A stretch of 64,000 nt of DNA from NCBI RefSeq assembly GCF_020911925.1, contig NZ_CP087134.1, positions 4,464,001 to 4,528,000 on the forward strand. The letters are read 5' to 3'. Source of the stretch: Flavobacterium cupriresistens (GTDB taxonomy: Bacteria > Bacteroidota > Bacteroidia > Flavobacteriales > Flavobacteriaceae). This document shows, in pieces, positions 9,859 to 17,395 of the stretch; within the stretch, counting starts at the first letter, position 1; each line of letters begins with the position of its first letter. The notes under the pieces are model-generated. The model was not told where the DNA came from, made no database searches, and saw only the letters and a list, made by a program, of their open reading frames with translations. Both the position numbers and the translations under genes were made by a program.

Positions 9859-10051
9859 GGCATAAAATTAAAAAGGATTTCTAATGCTGTAGTTAAACTT
9901 TGTGTGCGATTAAACACTCAAAGCATGTCTCATTTCCATCCTGAAACTTTAAACTTGAAACTTTAAACTTGAAACTTTAGACTTGAAACCTGAAACTTGA
10001 AACTTTAAAACCTGAAACAAAAAAAACTCCTCCATAAAACCTAAAATTTCC

Positions 10052-10059
10052 TACTTTTG
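10052..10059 (+). promoter_or_regulatory. -7 box for the AraC gene at 10085
   Basis: TACTTTTG matches TAnnTTTG and lies 25 bases before the ATG. No TTG at -33 is visible. Confidence 0.5.
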
Positions 10060-10084
10060 ATTCAAAGAACTCAATTCACTTCTC

Positions 10085-10885
10085 ATGCAGGAAATGATTA
10101 CCTTAAAAACATTCGATCAGGCAGTTGAATTAGCGCAGCCAAGACGTGTCTTAAAATACGTTTTGATCTTTTGTACTACTGGATCAGCAACAATTTCTGT
10201 AGACGAAAAGGAATTTATCCTAAGCGAAAACTCCGTTCTGACCATTACTTCGGGGCAAATTCATTATTTCAAAAACAGTCAAAATGCAAAAGGATATATT
10301 TTAGAATTCACCTATAATTTCTTTTGCAAAGACGACACCGATATGGAATTGATTTTCCACAATGGTTTGTTTTGCCATTTTGCAATGAATGAAATGATCT
10401 GCGTTGACAACAGTCCCGTAATCATCAAAGAATTAGAAGAAATCAGAAAAGAATTAATCGAAACTCCCTATCAATACCTTATTTCGGTTCATAGTCGGAT
10501 TGAATTAATTCTAATCGAAATCAACCGTACCAAAATCAATCGTGGTGACGAAATCTATAAACCCGATGCTTTGTTTCTTCACTTTTTAGAAACCGTTCTA
10601 AAAAACTTCGACAAGAATCTTTCAGTTACCGAAATCGCTACTTTAATCGGGACAACAGAATCTAAACTAAACGAACTCTCCAAACTTCACACCAATAAAA
10701 CGGCACAAAATGTCATTTTCGGATTAATCATTTCTGAGGCTAAACGACTTTTTAATTATGAGAAGTTGTCGGTCAAAGAAGTTGCTTACGCTTTGGGATT
10801 TAATGACCCTTTTTATTTCTCTAATTTCTTCAAGAAACACACCAATATTTCTCCTAAATCTTATAAAGAAAAGGTACTAAACTAA
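10085..10885 (+). CDS. AraC family transcriptional regulator
   Basis: This is a DNA-binding regulator of 266 residues. The N-terminal half (about 1-140) is a cupin-like sensor fold (SVLTITSGQIHYFKNS), and the C-terminal 100 residues hold two helix-turn-helix motifs ending in VAYALGFNDPFYFSNFFKKH and NISPKSYKEK, the AraC signature. An alternative ATG lies three codons downstream. It precedes the DoxX/cupin pair at 11142-11927 on the same strand, with a palindromic repeat between them, so control of that pair is plausible but unproven. Confidence 0.88.
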   Translation: MQEMITLKTFDQAVELAQPRRVLKYVLIFCTTGSATISVDEKEFILSENSVLTITSGQIHYFKNSQNAKGYILEFTYNFFCKDDTDMELIFHNGLFCHFAMNEMICVDNSPVIIKELEEIRKELIETPYQYLISVHSRIELILIEINRTKINRGDEIYKPDALFLHFLETVLKNFDKNLSVTEIATLIGTTESKLNELSKLHTNKTAQNVIFGLIISEAKRLFNYEKLSVKEVAYALGFNDPFYFSNFFKKHTNISPKSYKEKVLN

Positions 10886-10985
10886 TAGTACATGCTTTTT
10901 CGGGAATTCTCTATTCTTTACAATACAAGACTGTTACATCTTTGTATCAGAATCACAACTAAATTATTTCGCTTTATCTGGAAGT

Positions 10986-11117
10986 TTTTTTTAACACATA
11001 GAGACATAGATTTTTTATTTTCAAAGACATATAAAAGTTTCAATAGCTATGTTTCTTTAAACTAGTGAAACGCCTGCTATTGGTATAGCAAAACTATGTC
11101 TCTATGTGTTAAAAAAA
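10986..11117. repeat. 132-bp palindromic repeat with 24-bp arms
   Basis: The left arm at 10986-11009 and the right arm at 11094-11117 are perfect inverted repeats around the core AACACATAGAGACATAG. The spacer is 84 bases and has no gene. It lies between the AraC and DoxX genes; the right arm ends 24 bases before the DoxX start, so it would be in the leader or promoter region. Confidence 0.8.
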
Positions 11118-11141
11118 TGTTTAGTTACAAACCAAATCATT

Positions 11142-11570
11142 ATGAAAAAATATCAAGATCATGCCATTTTCCTATTACGAATGGCATTGGCAGCAGGATT
11201 TTCTTCTGCCGTTTTAAGTCGGTTGGGATTATTAGGAAAATATTCGTCCGGCTGGGGAAAGTTTTTAGCTTACGCCGAAGAAGTAAATTCTTTTGCGCCG
11301 AAAAGCATTATTCCAACAATCGCCGTTACCGCAACAACAGTCGAAGCACTTTTGGCAGTTCTATTATTACTTGGCTACAAAACAAGATTAGCCGCAACCG
11401 GAGCCTCAATTCTAACTTTCTTATTTGCACTCGCAATGACCTACTCTTTTGGAATTAAAGACCCATTGGATTACTCCGTATTTGTATTCTCTATGGCCGC
11501 TCTTCTATTGTCAACCGTAGAACAATACCGATGGAGTTTAGATGAAATTTTAAACAATAAAACAAACTAA
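11142..11570 (+). CDS. DoxX family membrane protein
   Basis: This is a small integral membrane protein of 142 residues with four hydrophobic segments, beginning MKKYQDHAIFLLRMALAAGF. The R in the first helix and the motif ATTVEALLAVLLLLGYKTR are typical of DoxX proteins, which are linked to redox stress or quinone/thiol functions in some bacteria. An upstream in-frame ATG at 11106 lies in the palindromic repeat, so 11142 is preferred. It is followed after 12 bases by a cupin gene, so the two form an operon. Confidence 0.85.
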   Translation: MKKYQDHAIFLLRMALAAGFSSAVLSRLGLLGKYSSGWGKFLAYAEEVNSFAPKSIIPTIAVTATTVEALLAVLLLLGYKTRLAATGASILTFLFALAMTYSFGIKDPLDYSVFVFSMAALLLSTVEQYRWSLDEILNNKTN

Positions 11571-11582
11571 AAAACAATAAAA

Positions 11583-11927
11583 ATGGAAAAACAAATCACA
11601 AGAACCAGCGAACTCAATTGGAAACCTTTAATCGAAGAAGGTGTGAATACAGCAGGAATTTCGGCAAAGATTCTATGTTTTGACCCAATTGCCAACAGAC
11701 CTACAGCCTTTCTATTAAAATTCGAATCCGGTTCCTCCTACCCCAATCACGTTCATCCTGCGGGAGAAGAAATCTTTGTTCTCGAAGGTGAAATCCGTTC
11801 CGGAAAAGACGAATTAAAAACAGGTGATTATTTGTATATGCCACCGGGAAGTACACATTCTGTATTTACTAAAACAGGCTGTACTTTGTTGTTTAAGGTT
11901 CCGGAGGAGGTTGTGATATTGAAATAA
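11583..11927 (+). CDS. ChrR-like cupin domain protein
   Basis: This is a single-domain cupin of 114 residues. Cupin motif 1 is visible as NHVHPAGEEIFVLEGEIRSG and motif 2 as GDYLYMPPGSTHS, giving the usual two His, one Glu and one His metal ligands. It resembles the cupin domain of ChrR-type anti-sigma factors but lacks the zinc-binding N-terminal part, so a simple metal-binding sensor or enzyme role is equally possible. It is the last gene of the DoxX-cupin operon and is followed at once by a terminator. Confidence 0.85.
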   Translation: MEKQITRTSELNWKPLIEEGVNTAGISAKILCFDPIANRPTAFLLKFESGSSYPNHVHPAGEEIFVLEGEIRSGKDELKTGDYLYMPPGSTHSVFTKTGCTLLFKVPEEVVILK

Positions 11928-11937
11928 GAACCTTTTT

Positions 11938-11974
11938 AAGCCCTCAAAAAGACAAACTTTCTGGGGGCTTTTCT
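11938..11974 (+). terminator. Rho-independent terminator after the cupin gene
   Basis: AAGCCCTCAAAAAG and CTTTCTGGGGGCTTTT form a hairpin with a few G-U pairs, followed by T-rich sequence. It begins 11 bases after the stop. Confidence 0.65.
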
Positions 11975-12088
11975 GTTTACAAAAAAGTTAATTACAAAAA
12001 AATCTTACTTTACGGTTTCTCGTAACCAAATTGATAAAATAATTTTTACATTTAACAAACTGAAATAATCCCAAATAAAAGATTTTAA

Positions 12089-13234
12089 ATGACATTTTTC
12101 GCTAGTTTATGTTCTCTAATTGCAGCCATTGCATTGTTCTTTTCTGTATTCTTCCTATTTCATAACTCAAAGAAAAATCAAACGCAGAAAAAAAGCAAAA
12201 CGATAATTATATCTTTACTGTTATTGAGTATTTGTTCCTTTTTCTTAGCAATTACATTAGATTTTACAAATGACTTATTAACTGAACCTCTTACTACGAC
12301 AATAGATTATTCTAAAGTAGGCCCTTACGGCGACTTAATTGGTGGAATTTTAAACCCCCTTATTGCTTTTATTGGAATAATAGCTGCCTCTCTTGCTTTT
12401 TATGCTCAATATCAAGCCAATCATCAAGTACAAGAACAATTTAAAATTCAACAATTTGAAAGCCAATTTTATGAAATGTTGCGATTACATAAAGACAACG
12501 TAAATGAGGTTTCTATTTCCGAAAAAAAAGTTCTTTACCAATCTTTCAGAAACAGTCAAACAGCACTAGTTGATATTAACGGGAGAAAAGCTTTCGAATA
12601 CCATGTTAAGGAAATAGAACTATATTATAATGCTGCAAAAACTATCTTCAAAAAAGAAAATAATGAGTATTGGTTAAAAAAGGCCTATCACTTATATTTT
12701 TTCGGAATAAATAATGGCGGAACGAATAATTTCTACAGACCTTCCAATAGAAGACCTCCCAAAAACCCAACAGTAGAACAACTGTTTTACAATGAAATCG
12801 CAAAAGCAAATATTAAATTTAACACAGAGAAAATCGAAGGACATGCCACTTATTTAGCACACTTGTATAGGCATCTTTTTCAAATAGTAAAATTCGTTGC
12901 CAGTCAGCAAGAGAGTTTTATTTCTTACGAAGAAAAAAGAAAATATTTAAGAATCTTAAGAGCACAATTATCTAATCCGGAACAAGTAATGTTGTTCTAC
13001 AACTGGAAATCCGGTTTTGGTTTTAAATGGGAACAATCCGAAAAAGATAAAAAAGACAATTCAAAACAAAATAGATTTTTTACTGATTATAGGATGATTC
13101 ATAATGTCTATCAAGATATTCTTATTCAAGATTTTAAGCTTACTGAAATTTTTGATTTAAAAGGCGATTTTAGAAAAGAGGAAGGGAAAGACCGTGATCC
13201 CTTATTTGAGTTTGAAGATTGGGATAATGATTAG
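12089..13234 (+). CDS. Putative phage abortive infection protein (putAbiC type)
   Basis: This 381-residue protein fits the putative phage abortive infection family (putAbiC). Two N-terminal membrane helices (about 1-25 and 40-60) and a third at about 85-105 are followed by QFKIQQFESQFYEMLRLHKDNVNEVSI, the family's typical post-membrane motif. Later blocks YLAHLYRHLFQIVKFV and YLRILRAQLSNPEQVMLFYNW also fit. The C-terminus is acidic. It stands alone between a terminator and a repeat-rich gap, as defence genes often do. The assignment is from pattern memory and no phage phenotype can be read from the sequence. The mechanism of the family is not known to me. Confidence 0.75.
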   Translation: MTFFASLCSLIAAIALFFSVFFLFHNSKKNQTQKKSKTIIISLLLLSICSFFLAITLDFTNDLLTEPLTTTIDYSKVGPYGDLIGGILNPLIAFIGIIAASLAFYAQYQANHQVQEQFKIQQFESQFYEMLRLHKDNVNEVSISEKKVLYQSFRNSQTALVDINGRKAFEYHVKEIELYYNAAKTIFKKENNEYWLKKAYHLYFFGINNGGTNNFYRPSNRRPPKNPTVEQLFYNEIAKANIKFNTEKIEGHATYLAHLYRHLFQIVKFVASQQESFISYEEKRKYLRILRAQLSNPEQVMLFYNWKSGFGFKWEQSEKDKKDNSKQNRFFTDYRMIHNVYQDILIQDFKLTEIFDLKGDFRKEEGKDRDPLFEFEDWDND

Positions 13235-13277
13235 TTATTTTTCAATAAAACTATTGTAATTAAGCAACAATTCTTCG

Positions 13278-13530
13278 CTGGCGCGAGCGCAATGTCATTA
13301 AGTTAAGAAAAAATTTCACGCAGATTCTGCAGATTTTGCGGATTTTTTTTATTGCATCCTGCTAAAATCTGCAGAATCTGCGTGAGACTTTTTTTAAAGC
13401 AATCCTTAACTTAATGACATTGGGCGCGAGCGTCCCGCTCGTGAACTCGCTCATGTATTAAGTACTAGAAAAAAGCAAAAATAACTTAAATTTGATGACG
13501 TATAGCACGAACGGGAGGCTCGCACCAGCA
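13278..13530. repeat. GC-rich inverted repeat, host of the MITE insertion
   Basis: The left arm is GCTGGCGCGAGCG (13278-13289), split by the insertion, then TCCCGCTCGTG (13433 on); the right arm at 13507-13530 is its inverse with three mismatches. It stands out as GC-rich against AT-rich surroundings. Confidence 0.7.
13290..13422. mobile_element. 133-bp MITE-like element with 18-bp inverted ends
   Basis: The ends CAATGTCATTAAGTTAAG and CTTAACTTAATGACATTG are perfect 18-bp inverted repeats. The element is flanked by a 10-bp direct repeat GGCGCGAGCG (13280-13289 and 13423-13432), as expected of a target-site duplication. Inside is an inverted repeat of the family A type (CACGCAGATTCTGCAGATTT ... 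CTGCAGAATCTGCGTG). It has no coding capacity, so it would need a transposase in trans. It interrupts a second repeat. Confidence 0.75.
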
Positions 13531-13571
13531 AACAACTAAAAAAAAAATGATAACGTATACCGCAGTACAAA

Positions 13572-13874
13572 ATGACTTATAAAAAAGAATATCAAAATAT
13601 ATTTTTACTTTCTATCATATCGTCCTGTATAATGCTATTCAGCTTCCTTGGCTCTATAATTACAGGTCCGCAAACTGCACACTATATTAACATCTACGCC
13701 TTCTTAATTACTATTGGCTCAGTATTAATTTTAATTAAAAATAAACTGTTCAGTTTTATGACTATTGCAAGTATTATTTTCAACTTATCACTGGGTATAT
13801 TCATAGCAAGTTTAAAATATGGATATACGGGATGGCATTACAGTAACTTATTTACCATAGTCATTCCCAAGTGA
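13572..13874 (+). CDS. Small membrane protein of unknown function
   Basis: This 100-residue protein is not recognised. It has about three hydrophobic segments (residues about 10-32, 38-53, 58-80) and a short C-terminal tail. It begins MTYKKEYQNIFLLSIISSCIMLFSF, and a Cys in the first helix is not in a lipobox arrangement. It stands alone after the repeat region, and the convergent gene at 13972 is separated by a shared terminator. It may be a genuine small gene or a decayed one. Confidence 0.55.
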   Translation: MTYKKEYQNIFLLSIISSCIMLFSFLGSIITGPQTAHYINIYAFLITIGSVLILIKNKLFSFMTIASIIFNLSLGIFIASLKYGYTGWHYSNLFTIVIPK

Positions 13875-13916
13875 GAAAATTTTTGTAATGATAATGTAAT
13901 GATTACAAAGAATAAA

Positions 13917-13950
13917 AAAACCTCCATCTTTTCAAGATCGAGGTTTAATA
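13917..13950. terminator. Bidirectional terminator between convergent genes
   Basis: AACCTCCATCTT and AAGATCGAGGTT pair with one mismatch, with A-run on one side and T-rich on the other. A second weak hairpin (TTTGTAAT ... ATTACAAA) lies just upstream at about 13880-13909. Confidence 0.65.
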
Positions 13951-13971
13951 ATTTTACAAATCAGACAAAAT

Positions 13972-14190
13972 CTACTCCTTATCCAAATAAGGATTTAAAA
14001 CTTCGGCCAATTCATTCAACCAATAAAAATTATCTTCTAAATCGGTTGCCCCTTCTTCCTTTATAACTCCTAAAGCAAGTATATAATTTACCTGTCTTAA
14101 TACCTTAGCCATGTCTTTTCGGTCTATGGTATTGTTAAAAAAATCGATTAGCCTTGTTTCAGCTTTTTTTGAAAGTGTGTTGGTACTCAT
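13972..14190 (-). CDS. Small hypothetical protein
   Basis: This 72-residue soluble protein is not recognised. It is predicted helical, begins MSTNTLSKKAETRLIDFF, and ends in an acidic tail (LNELAEVLNPYLDKE). It has a clear stop, its own terminator and an upstream region with a -7 box and an unusual structured element (14214-14290), which supports a real gene. Confidence 0.6.
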   Translation of the reverse strand: MSTNTLSKKAETRLIDFFNNTIDRKDMAKVLRQVNYILALGVIKEEGATDLEDNFYWLNELAEVLNPYLDKE

Positions 14191-14208
14191 AATGTGAAGA
14201 TTTAAGAA
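14190..14208. repeat. 19-bp direct repeat, copy 1 (overlaps the start of the 72-residue gene)
   Basis: TAATGTGAAGATTTAAGAA at 14190-14208 recurs exactly at 14308-14326, 118 bases away. The two copies flank the 77-nt structured element. Confidence 0.85.
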
Positions 14209-14213
14209 TAATA

Positions 14214-14290
14214 GCCCTCATACGTTAGCAGTCTTACGCTTCTTCACGGCGTCAAAGTCCTTTCGGAGCTTTACTACATAGCACAAGGGC
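14214..14290 (-). ncRNA. 77-nt three-way-junction element upstream of a small gene
   Basis: Read on the minus strand, the ends GCCCUUGUGC and GUAUGAGGGC pair over ten positions, then GUAGU pairs with ACUGC after an internal loop. Inside are two hairpins: AAAG-C-UCC GAAA GGA CUUU (a GNRA-type loop) and ACGC/GCGU with a nine-base loop. The stretch is richer in GC than its surroundings. It resembles a structured RNA, but the -7 box at 14290-14297 overlaps its 5' end, so it could also be a folded mobile element. No known family matched from memory. Confidence 0.4.
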
Positions 14291-14297
14291 AAATTTA
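14290..14297 (-). promoter_or_regulatory. -7 box for the small hypothetical gene
   Basis: On the minus strand TAAATTTG matches TAnnTTTG exactly, about 100 bases before the start at 14190. Confidence 0.45.
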
Positions 14298-14307
14298 ATT
14301 TTGTTCT

Positions 14308-14326
14308 TAATGTGAAGATTTAAGAA
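14308..14326. repeat. 19-bp direct repeat, copy 2
   Basis: This is identical to 14190-14208. With copy 1 it brackets the structured element and may mark an old insertion or a duplicated leader. Confidence 0.85.
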
Positions 14327-14449
14327 CTGTAAAAATAAGAAAATGCTCTCATTTAAGGGTTTACAATAATATATTAGAAACCTACACTTACATAATTCTA
14401 AAGTCACATTAACTACAAATAGTTCAAATCTATAATTTCAGCAAATCAA

Positions 14450-15301
14450 TTAAACAACTCCAACACCATCCGTACTCAACGTTCTTTTAAAATCAGAAGG
14501 CGATTTCCCTGTGCTTTTCATGATAAACTTATTAAAATGACTGCTGTCTATAAACCCCAAATCGTTACTGATTTCGGAAAAAGTCAAATTGCTCTTTTTC
14601 AATTTTTCTGTAATAACATTCAGTTTCGTCTGTTCGATATAATCTCTTAAACTGATATTCAAATGCTTTTTAAAATATTCTCCAATGTAGTTTAAAGAAA
14701 CATTAAAGTGATTCGCCATTTCCTTCTTTTTGAGCAAATGCGGATTCGCAATATGAACACGAATATAATTTAAAATCGTATCAATTTTTAAGATCTCCGT
14801 AACTTTATAATCGAGCGTATCGTAATTGTTGACCGCATTTCGTTTAATTAACTGGATCAGGGTCATCATCAAACACTTTATAACACTTTCGTTTTGATTT
14901 TTCTGGTGTGCAACCTCATCGAGAATTTTTAAGATAATCGATTCACAAAAAACCTTGTCATCGTCCAGAAAGATTAAGTTTCCATTGGTCTGATTGTGCA
15001 AAAAGAATAATTGTTCGATGTCTTCACTTTCACTTTTATCGGAGAAAAAACCCGGAAGAAATCGCAGACAATGAAACTTTGTTGGTTTTGCCGTTTTAAA
15101 AGAATGATAATCCTTTGGCGTCAGCAAATAAATATCGTCTTTTTTATACGAATGTTTATTCGAATTTAAAATGTGAATCCCTTCCCCATATTCAATAAAC
15201 AGTATTTCGAAAAAATTATGTCGGTGCATTTCTTTCTTCCAAGTCAGTTCCTCTACCGAATAGATTTCAAAATCATTGTATATAAAAAAAGTGTTATTCA
15301 T
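14450..15301 (-). CDS. AraC family transcriptional regulator
   Basis: This 283-residue regulator has an N-terminal cupin-like domain (EMHRHNFFEILFIEYGEGIHI, residues about 20-45) and a C-terminal pair of helix-turn-helix motifs (KKEMANHFNVSLNYIGEYFKKH, then EISNDLGFIDSSHFNKFIM), so it belongs to AraC/XylS. It is divergent from the reductase gene at 15399, which makes that gene a natural target. A -7 box for it is visible on the minus strand at 15317-15324. Confidence 0.9.
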   Translation of the reverse strand: MNNTFFIYNDFEIYSVEELTWKKEMHRHNFFEILFIEYGEGIHILNSNKHSYKKDDIYLLTPKDYHSFKTAKPTKFHCLRFLPGFFSDKSESEDIEQLFFLHNQTNGNLIFLDDDKVFCESIILKILDEVAHQKNQNESVIKCLMMTLIQLIKRNAVNNYDTLDYKVTEILKIDTILNYIRVHIANPHLLKKKEMANHFNVSLNYIGEYFKKHLNISLRDYIEQTKLNVITEKLKKSNLTFSEISNDLGFIDSSHFNKFIMKSTGKSPSDFKRTLSTDGVGVV

Positions 15302-15316
15302 AATCCTTAATTTTTA

Positions 15317-15324
15317 CAAATATA
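15317..15324 (-). promoter_or_regulatory. -7 box for the AraC gene
   Basis: TATATTTG on the minus strand matches TAnnTTTG, 15 bases before the ATG at 15301. Confidence 0.5.
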
Positions 15325-15398
15325 ACCTATATTATTACATCTGTAAATTTCTTTGAATCTGTTTACTTTGTTATTCTATAAATTAAAACAAAAACAAA

Positions 15399-16328
15399 AT
15401 GAACTCAGCTACAATAAAAATTGGAATTTTAGGAATTGGTGGTATTGGCGGTTTTATAGGTGCTCCGCTGGCGAAAAAATACCAAAATACCAATGTGCAG
15501 ATTATTTTTATTTGCAGAGGAGAAACCAAAAACAACATTCAAAACAAGGGTCTGATCTTCGAGTCAAAAGATAAAACAGAAACGGTGCATCCCTACTTGG
15601 CATCCGACAATCCAAGCGAAATAGGAACATTAGACGTGATACTTCTGAGCTGCAAATCGTATTCTATAAACGAAATGTTATCGACTTACAAAGACTGTAT
15701 TACTGCCGATACTCAAATAATTACTTTACAAAATGTAGTCAACGCTGCCGAGATAATTGGTAGCATCTTACCTGATTCAAAGCCAATTATTGAAGGTTGC
15801 ATTTATGTGGCATCCAATGTAAAAAAACCGGGACACATACAACATATTGGAGGCCCAGGTAAAATTTTCATCGGGGGCAGCGAAAACTCTAAATGGATAA
15901 CCGATATACTGTTAAACGGCAATCTGGATATCACACAGGTTGATACCATAAAAGAGATTTTGTGGAAAAAGTATCTTTTCGTGGCTCCGGTTGCTGCTAT
16001 TACTTCAGCTTATAAAGTGTCTTTCGGAGCACTACTGGAAAACAAAGAATTAATGCATATCCTCGAAAATATGATGATCGAGATTCAATCCCTTGCCGGC
16101 AAAAACAATATCGTTCTTACTCATGAAGATATTGAAACGGCTAAAAATTTATTAGACAAGTTCCCTTATCAATCCAAATCATCATTGCAGCTTGATTTTG
16201 AGAATAATAACAAAACAGAGAAATCCTTTTTGGTTGACTATGTTATTGATGAATGTTTTAAAAATGGTATTATGACTCCTTTTTATAGTGCTGTCAATGA
16301 TAAGATAAAGAGTTTATACGGGGCGTAA
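15399..16328 (+). CDS. Ketopantoate reductase family (ApbA/PanE-like) protein
   Basis: This 309-residue NAD(P)H-dependent reductase is of the 2-dehydropantoate 2-reductase family. The dinucleotide-binding motif GILGIGGIGGFIGAPLAKKY lies at about residues 8-27, LLSCKSY at about 85 marks the end of the nucleotide fold, and the C-terminal helical domain has the conserved LWKKYLFVAPVAAITSAYK (about 188-206). Divergence from an AraC gene suggests an inducible, perhaps detoxifying, paralogue rather than the housekeeping panE. The substrate is not known. Confidence 0.85.
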   Translation: MNSATIKIGILGIGGIGGFIGAPLAKKYQNTNVQIIFICRGETKNNIQNKGLIFESKDKTETVHPYLASDNPSEIGTLDVILLSCKSYSINEMLSTYKDCITADTQIITLQNVVNAAEIIGSILPDSKPIIEGCIYVASNVKKPGHIQHIGGPGKIFIGGSENSKWITDILLNGNLDITQVDTIKEILWKKYLFVAPVAAITSAYKVSFGALLENKELMHILENMMIEIQSLAGKNNIVLTHEDIETAKNLLDKFPYQSKSSLQLDFENNNKTEKSFLVDYVIDECFKNGIMTPFYSAVNDKIKSLYGA

Positions 16329-16375
16329 TTTGCTCATGCCCTTTATGTGAATTAACCACAAGGTTTGCGCATAAT

Positions 16376-16560
16376 TTTATAGCAATACGACTCCATTTTA
16401 ATTTAGTACCAAATTTTTTGCACGCAGATTTAGCAGATTAGGCTGATCTATTTACCTCATATAAAAAAATCTGCGCAATCTGCTAAATCTGCTAAATCTG
16501 CGTGCAAGAAAAAATCTTTGCGAGCCTTACGGTTAAATACACAAATCTCATTTCAACCCT
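16376..16560. repeat. Interspersed palindromic repeat, family A copy 3, with flanks
   Basis: The core at 16421-16505 has CACGCAGATTTAGCAGATT and CTGCTAAATCTGCGTG arms. The left flank TATAGCAATAC and the right flank (CTTTGCGAGCCTTACGGTTAAATACACAAAT) match the flanks of the copy at 7415, so the true repeat unit is about 185 bases. Confidence 0.75.
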
Positions 16561-16619
16561 GAAACTAACAAAATTGTTAAAATATCCTGTCTATTTATCC
16601 CCAAACTAGACTTTTAGCT

Positions 16620-16627
16620 TAACTTTG
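16620..16627 (+). promoter_or_regulatory. -7 box for the DUF2683-like gene
   Basis: TAACTTTG matches TAnnTTTG, 28 bases before the ATG at 16655. Confidence 0.5.
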
Positions 16628-16654
16628 TTTTTACGAATATCTTAATCTAAAATC

Positions 16655-16882
16655 ATGCAAGTAATAAACATCAAAGCTTACACAGAGGATGCTTCACAAA
16701 TTGAAGCAGTTAAGGCTATTATGAAAGCGTTAAAGATAAAATTCGAAATTGCCAATGATAAACCCTTCAAATTATCTACCGAGCAACAACAAATTTTAGA
16801 CAGTCAAATAAATTCAGACAGAAAAGAATACAAAGACGCTGAATCAATTTATACCGATTTAAAAGATAAGTATGAATTATAG
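16655..16882 (+). CDS. DUF2683-like small protein
   Basis: This 75-residue protein opens MQVINIKAYTEDASQIEAVKAIMKALKIKFEI and continues as an acidic helical tail ending YTDLKDKYEL. It resembles the DUF2683 group, small proteins that in other genomes sometimes sit beside RelE-like toxins. No toxin ORF follows; the next 540 bases hold only repeats and the tetR control region, so this is an orphan. An antitoxin role is speculation. Confidence 0.65.
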   Translation: MQVINIKAYTEDASQIEAVKAIMKALKIKFEIANDKPFKLSTEQQQILDSQINSDRKEYKDAESIYTDLKDKYEL

Positions 16883-16937
16883 GATCATACTTCACAAAAT
16901 CCTGATAAACATCCTATAAAATAAGAACGTTACCTAA

Positions 16938-17033
16938 GTTTAACCGCAAGGCTCGCAAGGTTTTTTCGCAAAGTTCGCAAAGCGTTGCGATCTTAGCGTA
17001 GTCCTTTGCGAGCCTTGCGGTTAAATACACAAA
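16938..17033. repeat. Inverted repeat, TTTAACCGCAAGGCTCGCAA family
   Basis: TTTAACCGCAAGGCTCGCAA and TTGCGAGCCTTGCGGTTAAA are a perfect 20-bp inverted pair around about 50 bases rich in CGCAAAG. The same right arm forms the flank of family A repeats, so the two families are related. Confidence 0.8.
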
Positions 17034-17142
17034 TTATATCTAGAAAAGGACTTACAAATTATGCTTTTCCAATCACATTCTTTCGACAAAGGAGACTTCA
17101 ACGAAAACGAATAGACGCAAATCACACAAGAAGCTCACGTAC

Positions 17143-17251
17143 AGTTTGTCATCCTGAGGAACGAAGGATCTACACAAGTAATTCCGTAAAGTAAAGTTCA
17201 GCGCAATCGATTCAGCAAACGAAGATCCTTCGTTCCTCAGGATGACAAACT
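17143..17251. repeat. 109-bp palindrome with perfect 29-bp arms
   Basis: Arms at 17143-17171 and 17223-17251 are exact inverted complements around the core TCATCCTGAGGAACGAAGGA. A 51-base spacer separates them, with no ORF worth calling. It lies between the DUF2683-like gene and tetR. Confidence 0.85.
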
Positions 17252-17385
17252 AAACGCAAATTTTTATCTGACTTCTCCTTCATTAAATTGACATGAAGGC
17301 ACATAAAATCAGGCTTTATTAAACCCTTTATACAACTATAAGAAAAAACAATCGCAGAAAATTATTTTCTTTTAAAAAATCGCCA

Positions 17386-17393
17386 TACATTTG
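17386..17393 (+). promoter_or_regulatory. -7 box of tetR
   Basis: TACATTTG matches TAnnTTTG exactly; the operator-like palindrome TAACAGTGTTA follows two bases later. Confidence 0.6.
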
Positions 17394-17395
17394 CC

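Noticed and set aside
11096..11458. A 120-codon frame overlapping the DoxX gene
   Set aside because: It starts in the palindromic repeat, overlaps the DoxX frame and has no family pattern.
14214..14290. A tRNA or hammerhead ribozyme at the 77-nt element
   Set aside because: There is no T-loop GTTCGA motif and no CUGANGA core on either strand.
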